In this document: one piece after another, positions 8,426 through 14,505 of the stretch
Numbering within the stretch: the stretch's first letter is position 1
Layout: the number at the start of each line of letters is the position of its first letter
Origin: Sulfurimonas sp. UBA6014
GTDB taxonomy: Bacteria > Campylobacterota > Campylobacteria > Campylobacterales > Sulfurimonadaceae
Reading direction: 5' to 3'
DNA length: 40,192 nucleotides
Assembly (NCBI GenBank): GCA_002428085.1
Contig: DJAA01000066.1
Location: 35,148 to 75,339 of the forward strand
Translations under genes and position numbers: made by a program
Notes under the pieces: generated by a model
Database searches by the model: none
The model's input: only the letters and a program-made list of their open reading frames with translations
Told to the model about the DNA's origin: nothing

Positions 8426-9775
8426 ATGAATGAAAAAATAAAAAAGCACTATGCACGCATCAATGAATCTTACACAGGTGCGATTCATATTGCTCCTGCG
8501 CAAATTGCAAAGAGTCTTGGACGACTTTATGCCTATGACAAAGGTTTGTTTTTTGCCGCTTTATCGCGAATTATGACAGATCAGCTCATTGAAGTTTTGC
8601 TTGAACTCGATGGCGACACATTTCAAGTCGCCATTAAACGCTTACATTTCAACAAACTCCTCGAGAGTATTCATAAAGCTCAAAGCGATAATGCAACCGA
8701 TATCATGAACAAAATCGAAACTGTTAATCAAACATTAGCAGCAGCCCTCTTGCGCTCACTTGGACCTGATATGCAAGATGAACATAAGACCCTCTCAAAT
8801 TATGATGAAGATATGGCGGGTGCTTATATGCAAACCGAAATACTCACAGCCACGAGAGAGGATACCCTCAGAGTTGTCAAAGAAAAAATACAAAAATTTC
8901 GTGAACTTGAACCACTTGGCTCTATCGTCAAACTCTATATCATTGATGCAGTTGGTGTACTTTTAGCCTCTCTTCATTTTAGCGACCTGATTTTGTTTGA
9001 TGATGATGATACGATTGCGTATATTCTCGATACAGTTCGCCCTCGCCCCCCAATTACCATCCGAACAAAATCACCTGTCCAAGAGGTAGTCAGGCTCTTT
9101 AGCGACTACGATTTAAATGCCATTGGTGTTGTAAACAAACAAGGTATTCTCAAAGGACATATCACATACGATGATGTTTTTGACCTCATTGAGAGCCTTC
9201 ATACTGAGCAGAGCTACTCTATGGCGGGGGTCAATGACGAAGCAGAAGAGCAAAATGCCTTTAAAGCTGGACGCTCACGGCTTATCTGGCTTTTTGTAAA
9301 TTTAGGGACAATTTTAATCGCCTCTTTTGTCATAGGAATTTTTGAAGAGACTATCCGCCAATTTGTTGCATTAGCTATTTTAATGCCAGTCGTAGCAGCC
9401 CTTGGAGGCAACGCTGGCATGCAAGCGCTCACAGTTACCATCAGACGTTTAGCGCTACGAGAGATAGATTTCTCAAGCGTTAAAAGCGTACTTCTTCGTG
9501 AGCTTAAAATTGTTTTACTCAATGGGAGTGCGATTGCTGTATCTATCGCACTTATCTCTTATCTTTGGTTTTTTAACCCAACTCTGAGTCTTATTATTGC
9601 CGTATCCATGTTTTGCACATTGATACTTGCTGGAGTTTTAGGGGGACTTATTCCTCTTATTCTTAAAAAAATTGGTATTGACCCAGCAGTTGCATCGACC
9701 GTGTTTCTCACTACCATGATTGATTCTTCAGGTTTTTTACTCTTTTTAGGTTTGGCAGATATATTTTTAATGTAA
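8426..9775 (+). CDS. mgtE: magnesium channel/transporter MgtE
   Basis: MgtE is an inner-membrane Mg2+ channel gated by cytoplasmic magnesium sensing. The 449-residue length is normal. The order is as expected: an MgtE N domain (about 20-125), a pair of CBS domains (about 135-260, including 'ATREDTLRVVKEKI' and 'SPVQEVVRLFSDYDLNAIGVV'), a connecting helix, then about five membrane helices from residue 285 to the end. The pore signature 'ALGGNAGMQALTVTIRRLA' is present and the final segment contains the conserved 'DPAVAS' and 'TMIDSSGF'. A terminator-like hairpin follows 18 bases after the stop. Confidence 0.95.
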   Translation: MNEKIKKHYARINESYTGAIHIAPAQIAKSLGRLYAYDKGLFFAALSRIMTDQLIEVLLELDGDTFQVAIKRLHFNKLLESIHKAQSDNATDIMNKIETVNQTLAAALLRSLGPDMQDEHKTLSNYDEDMAGAYMQTEILTATREDTLRVVKEKIQKFRELEPLGSIVKLYIIDAVGVLLASLHFSDLILFDDDDTIAYILDTVRPRPPITIRTKSPVQEVVRLFSDYDLNAIGVVNKQGILKGHITYDDVFDLIESLHTEQSYSMAGVNDEAEEQNAFKAGRSRLIWLFVNLGTILIASFVIGIFEETIRQFVALAILMPVVAALGGNAGMQALTVTIRRLALREIDFSSVKSVLLRELKIVLLNGSAIAVSIALISYLWFFNPTLSLIIAVSMFCTLILAGVLGGLIPLILKKIGIDPAVASTVFLTTMIDSSGFLLFLGLADIFLM

Positions 9776-9793
9776 GCATTTTTATTTTTTATT

Positions 9794-9826
9794 TGCAAAA
9801 ATCAACTTTTTTGCATCATTTTTTTT
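9794..9826 (+). terminator. intrinsic terminator after mgtE
   Basis: TGCAAAAA and TTTTTGCA form an 8-bp stem with a 6-base loop (9794-9815), followed by a T-rich tail with eight T residues in a row ending at 9826. The stem is AT-rich but the arrangement and position are typical. Confidence 0.65.
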
Positions 9827-9862
9827 AAGATTAGTTTTAGCATAAAGAATTTAAATAGTCAG

Positions 9863-9868
9863 TATAAT
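9863..9868 (+). promoter_or_regulatory. -10 box before the small acidic protein gene
   Basis: TATAAT in an AT-rich stretch, 56 bases before the ATG at 9925 and downstream of the mgtE terminator, so it should start the transcript for the next two genes. Confidence 0.5.
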
Positions 9869-9924
9869 TTTATTTTTAAACAAACAAAATTTTACTAATT
9901 TTGATTTTATAGAGGTAAAAGAGA

Positions 9925-10170
9925 ATGACACTGCAAGACCTTAAATTTGCACTTGAACTGAGTTGCGTATTGGGGAAAGATATTGAGTACTTATTAGATT
10001 TTAGCAAAAAAAATGGCATTGATGCCCAAGAGATAGATAATGAGCTTGTAAAACTTGGATATGATAAAATATTTGAAAACGGCTTTATAAGCGATGACGA
10101 TGATGAAGATGATGAAGATTTTGGGTATATCCAAAAATTTCCACAAAAATCCAAATTTTATGAGGAATAG
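9925..10170 (+). CDS. small acidic protein of unknown function
   Basis: The product has 81 residues and I do not recognise the family. The first 55 residues look helical, with a possible HTH-like or coiled arrangement ('LKFALELSCVLGKDIEYLLDF', in part), followed by a run rich in Asp and Glu ('SDDDDEDDEDF') and a short basic tail. No signal peptide or membrane segment is seen. It has a promoter at 9863, and a purine-rich ribosome site precedes the ATG. The next gene starts two bases after its stop, so they form an operon. It is probably a real gene, judging by this spacing and a plausible soluble composition. Confidence 0.65.
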   Translation: MTLQDLKFALELSCVLGKDIEYLLDFSKKNGIDAQEIDNELVKLGYDKIFENGFISDDDDEDDEDFGYIQKFPQKSKFYEE

Positions 10171-10172
10171 AA

Positions 10173-10574
10173 TTGATAACAAATAAAAACCTTGTTTCTA
10201 AATACTACGACATGTGGAACTCCCATGATTTTAGCAAAGCAGCGAACATTTTTAGTGAAAATCTCCGTTTTCGCGGCTCTGTAGGGGTTATGACAGAGGG
10301 GATAGAAGAGTTCAAAGAGTATGCAAATATGATTTTAACCGCTTTCCCAAATCTTTACCATGCGACTGAAATAGTCATAGAAGAGGGTCCTCAAGTAGCT
10401 GTTTATGTCACTTATACGGGGACACATAAAGGGAAACTTTTTGAGTATGAACCTACTGATAACCGCATAAATTATTCAGGTGCCTCCTTTTTCACAATCA
10501 GAAATGAGAAGATAACAGACATCAAAGTCTTAGGCGACAGATACGCACTCTACAACCAAATCAAACCTAACTAA
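10173..10574 (+). CDS. NTF2-like / SnoaL-like fold protein, TTG start
   Basis: This 133-residue protein has the pattern of the SnoaL-like NTF2 superfamily: an N-terminal helix with 'KYYDMWNSHDFSKAANIFSE', then 'FKEYANMILTAFPN', then strands ending in 'GDRYALYNQI'. Members include ester and polyketide cyclases and many uncharacterised small-molecule-binding proteins, so no substrate can be assigned. The start is a TTG, supported by GAGG seven bases upstream (10162-10165) and by coupling to the preceding stop at 10170. No ATG lies near the conserved beginning. It is cytoplasmic and is followed by an inverted repeat at 10581. Confidence 0.75.
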   Translation: MITNKNLVSKYYDMWNSHDFSKAANIFSENLRFRGSVGVMTEGIEEFKEYANMILTAFPNLYHATEIVIEEGPQVAVYVTYTGTHKGKLFEYEPTDNRINYSGASFFTIRNEKITDIKVLGDRYALYNQIKPN

Positions 10575-10580
10575 AAAATT

Positions 10581-10600
10581 GTTGCACATTTTTGTGCAAC
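10581..10600. terminator. inverted repeat between the NTF2-like gene and the response regulator
   Basis: GTTGCACA and TGTGCAAC form a perfect 8-bp stem with a TTTT loop, seven bases past the stop at 10574. The T-run that would complete a terminator lies on the minus-strand side (AAAAAATT before the stem), so on the plus strand it is a weak terminator. It could instead be a dyad binding site just upstream of the regulator promoter. Confidence 0.45.
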
Positions 10601-10610
10601 TCAATTCATT

Positions 10611-10641
10611 TAACACTTCACTAACATTTATAGATTATAAT
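10611..10641 (+). promoter_or_regulatory. regulator promoter with 11-bp-spaced direct repeat operator (copy 1)
   Basis: TAACA at 10611 recurs at 10622 as TAACATTT, 11 bases apart, and is followed after exactly six bases by TATAAT (10636-10641). The second copy before the gene at 12372 has the same layout. Spacing of one helical turn overlapping the -35 region is typical of OmpR-family activator sites, so autoregulation is inferred. The -10 ends five bases before the ATG at 10647, so transcription should begin at or next to the start codon. Confidence 0.6.
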
Positions 10642-10646
10642 CTGTC

Positions 10647-11285
10647 ATGAGCAAAAAAATACTCCTTTTAGAAGATGACATTTTATTGGCACAAACTCTT
10701 TGCGAACTTCTTGAGAGTGAGGGGTATGATGTTGTGAGCGTAGCATGTGGGAATGATGCTATTGATAAAACTTATGATGAGAAGTTTGATTTATATGTTT
10801 TTGACATTAATGTCCCCGATATCAATGGTCTCAAACTTTTAGAGAGTCTAAGAAATGCAGACGATGAAACGCCAACTCTTTTTATCAGTGCTTTAGTTGA
10901 CTTAAAATCTATCTCAAAAGCATTTGAAGTGGGCGCTTATGACTACATAAAAAAGCCTTTTTTTCCTGAGGAGTTACTGATTCGAGTCAACTCAAAACTG
11001 GCGATAAAAAGTTTGAATATTCACTATAAAGATTTGGAGTATGACCCAAGAACAAATGTTCTACGCAAGGGCGGTCACATTTTAGCCCTTGGTGAAGTTC
11101 AGGAAAAACTTTTTGAACTCTTTATAACAAACATTTCAAAAATACTTGATAAAGATTTGCTCTTAGAATGTTTAGAAAAACCCTCTCCTGTTGCCCTTCG
11201 AGTCGCTTTGAGCAAACTCAAAGCGACAACTGGATTGCAAATCAAAAACCTTCGCGGCATAGGATATGTTCTTGAACAAGGTTGA
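10647..11285 (+). CDS. OmpR-family response regulator
   Basis: The 212-residue protein has a receiver domain (1-115) with Asp10 and Asp11 in the acidic pocket, the phosphoacceptor Asp53 in 'YVFDINVPDING', Ser81 and Lys103 before Pro. A winged-helix DNA-binding domain follows (about 125-212), ending 'LRGIGYVLE', which is typical of the OmpR/PhoB class though slightly short. There is no ribosome site before the ATG, and a TATAAT ends five bases upstream, suggesting a leaderless mRNA. The kinase gene overlaps its 3' end. The likely targets are its own promoter and the promoter at 12314. The signal is unknown. Confidence 0.92.
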   Translation: MSKKILLLEDDILLAQTLCELLESEGYDVVSVACGNDAIDKTYDEKFDLYVFDINVPDINGLKLLESLRNADDETPTLFISALVDLKSISKAFEVGAYDYIKKPFFPEELLIRVNSKLAIKSLNIHYKDLEYDPRTNVLRKGGHILALGEVQEKLFELFITNISKILDKDLLLECLEKPSPVALRVALSKLKATTGLQIKNLRGIGYVLEQG

Positions 11286-12327
11286 AATAGAGTCATTTGT
11301 AAAAAGTTTTTTACTTTTTTTCACCTCTTTGGGTGTTTTAACTGGCATACTTTTTTATATCAACTATACAAAAGATATTCAAACACTCAAAGAAACTTTA
11401 TTTTCACAAATGAGGGTGTGCAGTTTTGATTTAAAATGTGAAGAGTTTGTCATCGATTTTGTGGAAAAAGAAAGTCAAGAATTTTACTCTTTATATAGTG
11501 ATGAAAAAGGTCTTAGTACCTACTATCCGCTTCCAAACTCTGACAAATACCTTATGCTCATTCACCTTAGCAAAGAGCAATACGCTCTAAAATTGGAGAG
11601 TTTAAAGCGGGATGCTTTGGTACATTTTTTCATCATTTTGGGTGTCATTTTTATTTTATCTGTACTCTTTTCATTGTATGCACTCTATCCTCTTAAAAAT
11701 GCTCTGCTTTTAACGCAAGAGTTTATCAAAGATATTCTTCATGACTTCAACACTCCGCTCTCTTCGCTACGACTTAACAGCGCCATGCTAAAAAAGCAAA
11801 TCGGAGAGAACCAAAAAGTTGAGAGGATCGAGCAAAGTGTGCAAACTATTTTAGATCTGCAAAATCATCTTCGCTCTTACTTACACAATCACACCTTGCA
11901 AAAAGAACCATTTGACTTAAGCGAAATCCTTATGGCTCGCATATCGGTTATAGAAAAAAACTATCCTAACATACATTTTCACACACACGTTGCAAAGCAA
12001 AATCTCCTCAGCAGTAAAGAAGCTCTTGTGCGCATTATTGACAATATACTCATAAATGCGGCAAAATACAATAAAAAAAACGGCTCCATTAGAGTTTCTT
12101 ACGACAAAGAACATTGTACTTTATCTATTACCGATACTGGAGTGGGCATTGCAAATCCTAAACGGATTTTTGAAAGATTCTATAAAGAACAAGAGAGAGG
12201 GATAGGCATCGGGCTTCATATAGTCAAAAAATTGTGTGATGAACTGGGGATTAAAATCCATGTTCAAAGCAAACTTGGCGAAGGGTCAACTTTCACCCTT
12301 GAGCTCCATACACTTACACAGCACTAA
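11266..12327 (+). CDS. membrane sensor histidine kinase
   Basis: The kinase partner of the preceding regulator has 353 residues. It has a membrane helix at about 12-32, a short periplasmic sensor of about 85 residues containing two cysteines (Cys52 and Cys58, 'CSFDLKC'), a second helix at about 119-142, then a HisKA region with His159 in 'ILHDFNTPLSSLR' and an ATPase domain with an N box ('DNILINAAKYNKK'), 'DTGVGI' and 'GIGIGLHIVKKL'. There is no HAMP domain. The start is uncertain: the ATG at 11266 overlaps the regulator by 20 bases, and a TTG at 11272 is possible. The cysteine pair in so small a sensor might bind metal or sense redox state; that is a guess. Confidence 0.92.
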   Translation: MFLNKVEIESFVKSFLLFFTSLGVLTGILFYINYTKDIQTLKETLFSQMRVCSFDLKCEEFVIDFVEKESQEFYSLYSDEKGLSTYYPLPNSDKYLMLIHLSKEQYALKLESLKRDALVHFFIILGVIFILSVLFSLYALYPLKNALLLTQEFIKDILHDFNTPLSSLRLNSAMLKKQIGENQKVERIEQSVQTILDLQNHLRSYLHNHTLQKEPFDLSEILMARISVIEKNYPNIHFHTHVAKQNLLSSKEALVRIIDNILINAAKYNKKNGSIRVSYDKEHCTLSITDTGVGIANPKRIFERFYKEQERGIGIGLHIVKKLCDELGIKIHVQSKLGEGSTFTLELHTLTQH

Positions 12328-12344
12328 CATTTGTGCGTAATAAT
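12314..12344 (+). promoter_or_regulatory. promoter with 11-bp-spaced direct repeat operator (copy 2)
   Basis: TTACA at 12314 and TAACATTT at 12325 are 11 bases apart; six bases later comes AATAAT (12339-12344), matching the geometry of copy 1 at 10611-10641. The shared block CACTAACATTT overlaps the kinase stop codon. It should drive the secreted protein gene at 12372 and probably the outer-membrane protein gene at 12794 under the same regulator. Confidence 0.55.
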
Positions 12345-12371
12345 ACGACTAGAAAAATACAAGGAGTTCAA

Positions 12372-12755
12372 ATGAAAACTTTAAAATTAAGTGCAACGCT
12401 TATGTTCTTAGGAACTTTAGCATTGTGTAATGGAGCAACTACGGATGAGCAGATTTTAGCTATCAAAACAGCGACAACCACACAAGAGAGGGTAACTCTG
12501 ATGAATGAGTTTAAAGCAACGCTTTCTACTTTAAGTGCCCAAGAGAGAGCAACTGCGATAGACCAACTTCGCTCAAACATGAATGGCAGTGGTGGACAAA
12601 CACAAACGCAAGTAAGAGTCAACGAAAGAGTTCATGCCAACCAAATGCAAGCAGATGGAAGTATGCTTAGAAATCAAACTGCTAATCAAAATAAAGCTGC
12701 TTCACAAGCCACAGGACGTGGAGTTGCTACACATGGTTTTATGGGCAATAAATAA
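12372..12755 (+). CDS. small secreted protein of unknown function in a two-component regulon
   Basis: The ATG at 12372 has AAGGAG five bases ahead, whereas the longer GTG-initiated frame from 12333 lacks a site, so the product has 127 residues. It begins with a Sec signal peptide ('LSATLMFLGTLALCNGA'). The mature part has a helical segment rich in Thr, Ala and Gln ('TTQERVTLMNEFKATLSTLS'), then a Gln/Asn-rich, probably disordered tail ending 'HGFMGNK'. No cysteine remains in the mature protein. I do not recognise the family. It lies directly behind the kinase with its own copy of the operator, so it is likely a main output of the system, such as an envelope-stress or metal-linked periplasmic protein. 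Confidence 0.75.
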   Translation: MKTLKLSATLMFLGTLALCNGATTDEQILAIKTATTTQERVTLMNEFKATLSTLSAQERATAIDQLRSNMNGSGGQTQTQVRVNERVHANQMQADGSMLRNQTANQNKAASQATGRGVATHGFMGNK

Positions 12756-12793
12756 ATACTTGCCATTAAGCAACAGGGCGTAAAGGGGGTTAG

Positions 12794-13615
12794 ATGGGGA
12801 AATTTTCAATATTTATAGTAGTGATTGCGACTCTTGAGCTTTTTGCATATAGTGACTATGATTTAGATGGAGTAGAGGACCAACAAGACAGATGCCCAAA
12901 CTCTCTCATGAGTGAATTGGTTGACATACAAGGGTGTGCGGTCAAATCACTAGAGAGTCCACACAATTTTGATATTATTGTCGGACTTGAATTTTCTCAA
13001 ACAAGTTATGATGGTCTTGAAGAAGCGGACACGGTAAGTAAAAGCGTGCAAGTTGACTATTATTACAAAAATCTCTCCATTGAGATGAGCACCTCTTATT
13101 ATGACTCACAAAGTGCTAGCTACACTGAGAGTGGTATGAGTGATTCTTTTTTAGGTGCTTTTTATAAACTCTCTCCAAAAAACAAACTTGACGTGCGTCT
13201 TGGCGCTGGTCTCATCCTTCCCACGTATGATTCAAATCTTGGAAATAACAACACAGACTATGTTTTCTCAGCGAGTGGCAGTTATATGCTTACGCATATA
13301 AATATTTTTGCAAGCTACAGCTTAACGCTTGTAGGAGATGATGACTCTATCACCGCCGAGGAGCAAATCCGCTATCAAAACACAAATGCATACACAATGG
13401 GCGTCGGTTTTTATCCTCAAAAAAATTTGTATCTAGCTGCTTCTTATAACGCCAGCCAAAGCATTTATCAAGATGTTGTCATGATGGAAACAGCTTCGCT
13501 TTATAGTTTCTATACCATAGATACTCACTGGTTTACAACACTCAACTATGCCCACGGACTAAGTTCAAGTGCGAGCGATAACTACGTTTCACTTCGACTG
13601 GGGTATTACTTCTAA
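12794..13615 (+). CDS. outer-membrane beta-barrel protein with a calcium-binding-like N-terminal motif
   Basis: The 273-residue protein starts with a signal peptide ('FSIFIVVIATLELFAYS'), then one thrombospondin-type-3-like motif ('DYDLDGVEDQQDRCPNS') with a second cysteine at 'IQGC'. The rest is alternating amphipathic strands ending 'YVSLRLGYYF', a C-terminal aromatic beta-signal, so it should be a transporter-like or adhesin-like barrel in the outer membrane. A GGGGG ribosome site (12785-12789) precedes the ATG. It is 38 bases after the secreted protein gene with no promoter of its own in view, so it is likely co-transcribed. The substrate is unknown. Confidence 0.8.
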   Translation: MGKFSIFIVVIATLELFAYSDYDLDGVEDQQDRCPNSLMSELVDIQGCAVKSLESPHNFDIIVGLEFSQTSYDGLEEADTVSKSVQVDYYYKNLSIEMSTSYYDSQSASYTESGMSDSFLGAFYKLSPKNKLDVRLGAGLILPTYDSNLGNNNTDYVFSASGSYMLTHINIFASYSLTLVGDDDSITAEEQIRYQNTNAYTMGVGFYPQKNLYLAASYNASQSIYQDVVMMETASLYSFYTIDTHWFTTLNYAHGLSSSASDNYVSLRLGYYF

Positions 13616-13635
13616 CATACCAAACTTATTGCCAC

Positions 13636-13866
13636 ATGCCAAGCTCAGTAAATATTATAGGTGAATTCTACGGGGTTCAAGCAGGTATAAACTACGCTTT
13701 TTACGAAAATTTTTCTGCTGAAATAGGCTATCGCTATTTAAAATCAAGTATGAAAGATTCCTATACTGCTTCTGGGTCAACATCTGGCATTGATTACACT
13801 CAAGATATTACTCAAGAAATAACTACCATTAAAAACTGGTTTTTTGGCGTAAGCTATAAATTTTAA
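13636..13866 (+). pseudogene. C-terminal remnant of an outer-membrane protein
   Basis: This 76-codon frame reads like the last three or four strands of a porin-type barrel ('YGVQAGINYAFYENFSAEIGYR' region) and ends 'WFFGVSYKF', a good outer-membrane beta-signal. The first in-frame ATG has no ribosome site and no signal peptide, and the N-terminal barrel is absent. The frame runs open upstream into the end of the preceding gene without recognisable barrel sequence. A decayed gene is the best reading. A small peptide gene cannot be excluded. Confidence 0.55.
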
Positions 13867-13910
13867 AATCTTGTACAACAAACGTGTAAACTCTTAAAAA
13901 AGTTTAACCT

Positions 13911-13935
13911 CGCTTCCAAGTTTTACTTTGAAGCG
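13911..13935. terminator. hairpin between convergent transcripts
   Basis: CGCTTCCAAG and CTTTGAAGCG form a 10-bp stem with one mismatch and a 5-base loop. It lies between the plus-strand OMP remnant and the minus-strand operon. On the minus strand a T-rich stretch (TTTTTT) begins about 12 bases further, so it could end the minus-strand transcript. Confidence 0.4.
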
Positions 13936-13964
13936 TATATCACAATAACAAAACCCAAAATCAG

Positions 13965-14007
13965 TCATTGCGAACGAGGATAAAACATCGTAAATCATTC
14001 GCAGTGA
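13965..14007. repeat. imperfect palindromic element after the minus-strand operon
   Basis: TCATTGCGAACGA (13965-13977) is answered by TCATTCGCAGTGA (13995-14007), the inverted copy with 11 of 13 positions matching. The half-site GTCATTGCGA resembles dispersed palindromic repeats found in several bacterial genomes. It sits just past the stop codon at 14011. Only one copy was noticed in the window. Confidence 0.4.
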
Positions 14008-14010
14008 TTC

Positions 14011-14505
14011 TTAAAACGAAAAAGCAAATACTATTTCTGGATAGGTTGTGGAAGATTCATCGCCGTAATGAGTGTTTGCGTAAAACTCTTGCACTATCCC
14101 GATGGCTAAATAAGATTTTTTGGAAAATGCTACTGCTAGACCTACTTTTGCACCATAAGACTCATAATCTTCATAACCTGAGCTCATGAAGGTCTCTCGC
14201 AAAAATGCTCCAAAATAGGGGTGGTATTTTTCATCAGCAGGGAGATAATAGGTTGAAGAAACGGTGACTTGATTTAAGCTCGGAGATGCTCCAAACCAGC
14301 CCATATATCCAAGTCCCACTGACATATCATCTACGATAAAATAATCAACTCCAACCCCTGCTAGAGTATAATTTTGCGTCCCCTCGCTTGTAGTAGCAGT
14401 TCCACTTCCCACTACAATGCCAAGACCGACATTCCCCTCTTGAAATAAATCAGCACTGCATATACTACTAAGCAATGCAAAACTCCATAAAATATTTTTA
14501 CTCAA
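14011..14505 (-). CDS. small outer-membrane beta-barrel protein
   Basis: The 164-residue product has a signal peptide ('ILWSFALLSSICSA') and a mature part of alternating strands with 'GLGYMGWFGASPS' and a C-terminal 'YPEIVFAFSF', consistent with an eight-stranded OmpW/OmpX-like barrel. Its ATG overlaps the penicillin-binding protein stop by four bases (ATGA), so it is the last gene of the long alaS operon. The two cysteines of the signal region are not a clear lipobox. The function is unknown; its position behind a peptidoglycan synthase suggests an envelope role only by association. Confidence 0.75.
   Translation of the reverse strand: MSKNILWSFALLSSICSADLFQEGNVGLGIVVGSGTATTSEGTQNYTLAGVGVDYFIVDDMSVGLGYMGWFGASPSLNQVTVSSTYYLPADEKYHPYFGAFLRETFMSSGYEDYESYGAKVGLAVAFSKKSYLAIGIVQEFYANTHYGDESSTTYPEIVFAFSF

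Noticed and set aside
12333..12371. N-terminal extension of the secreted protein from a GTG
   Set aside because: It would bury the signal peptide behind a charged segment, and the AAGGAG site belongs to the ATG at 12372.
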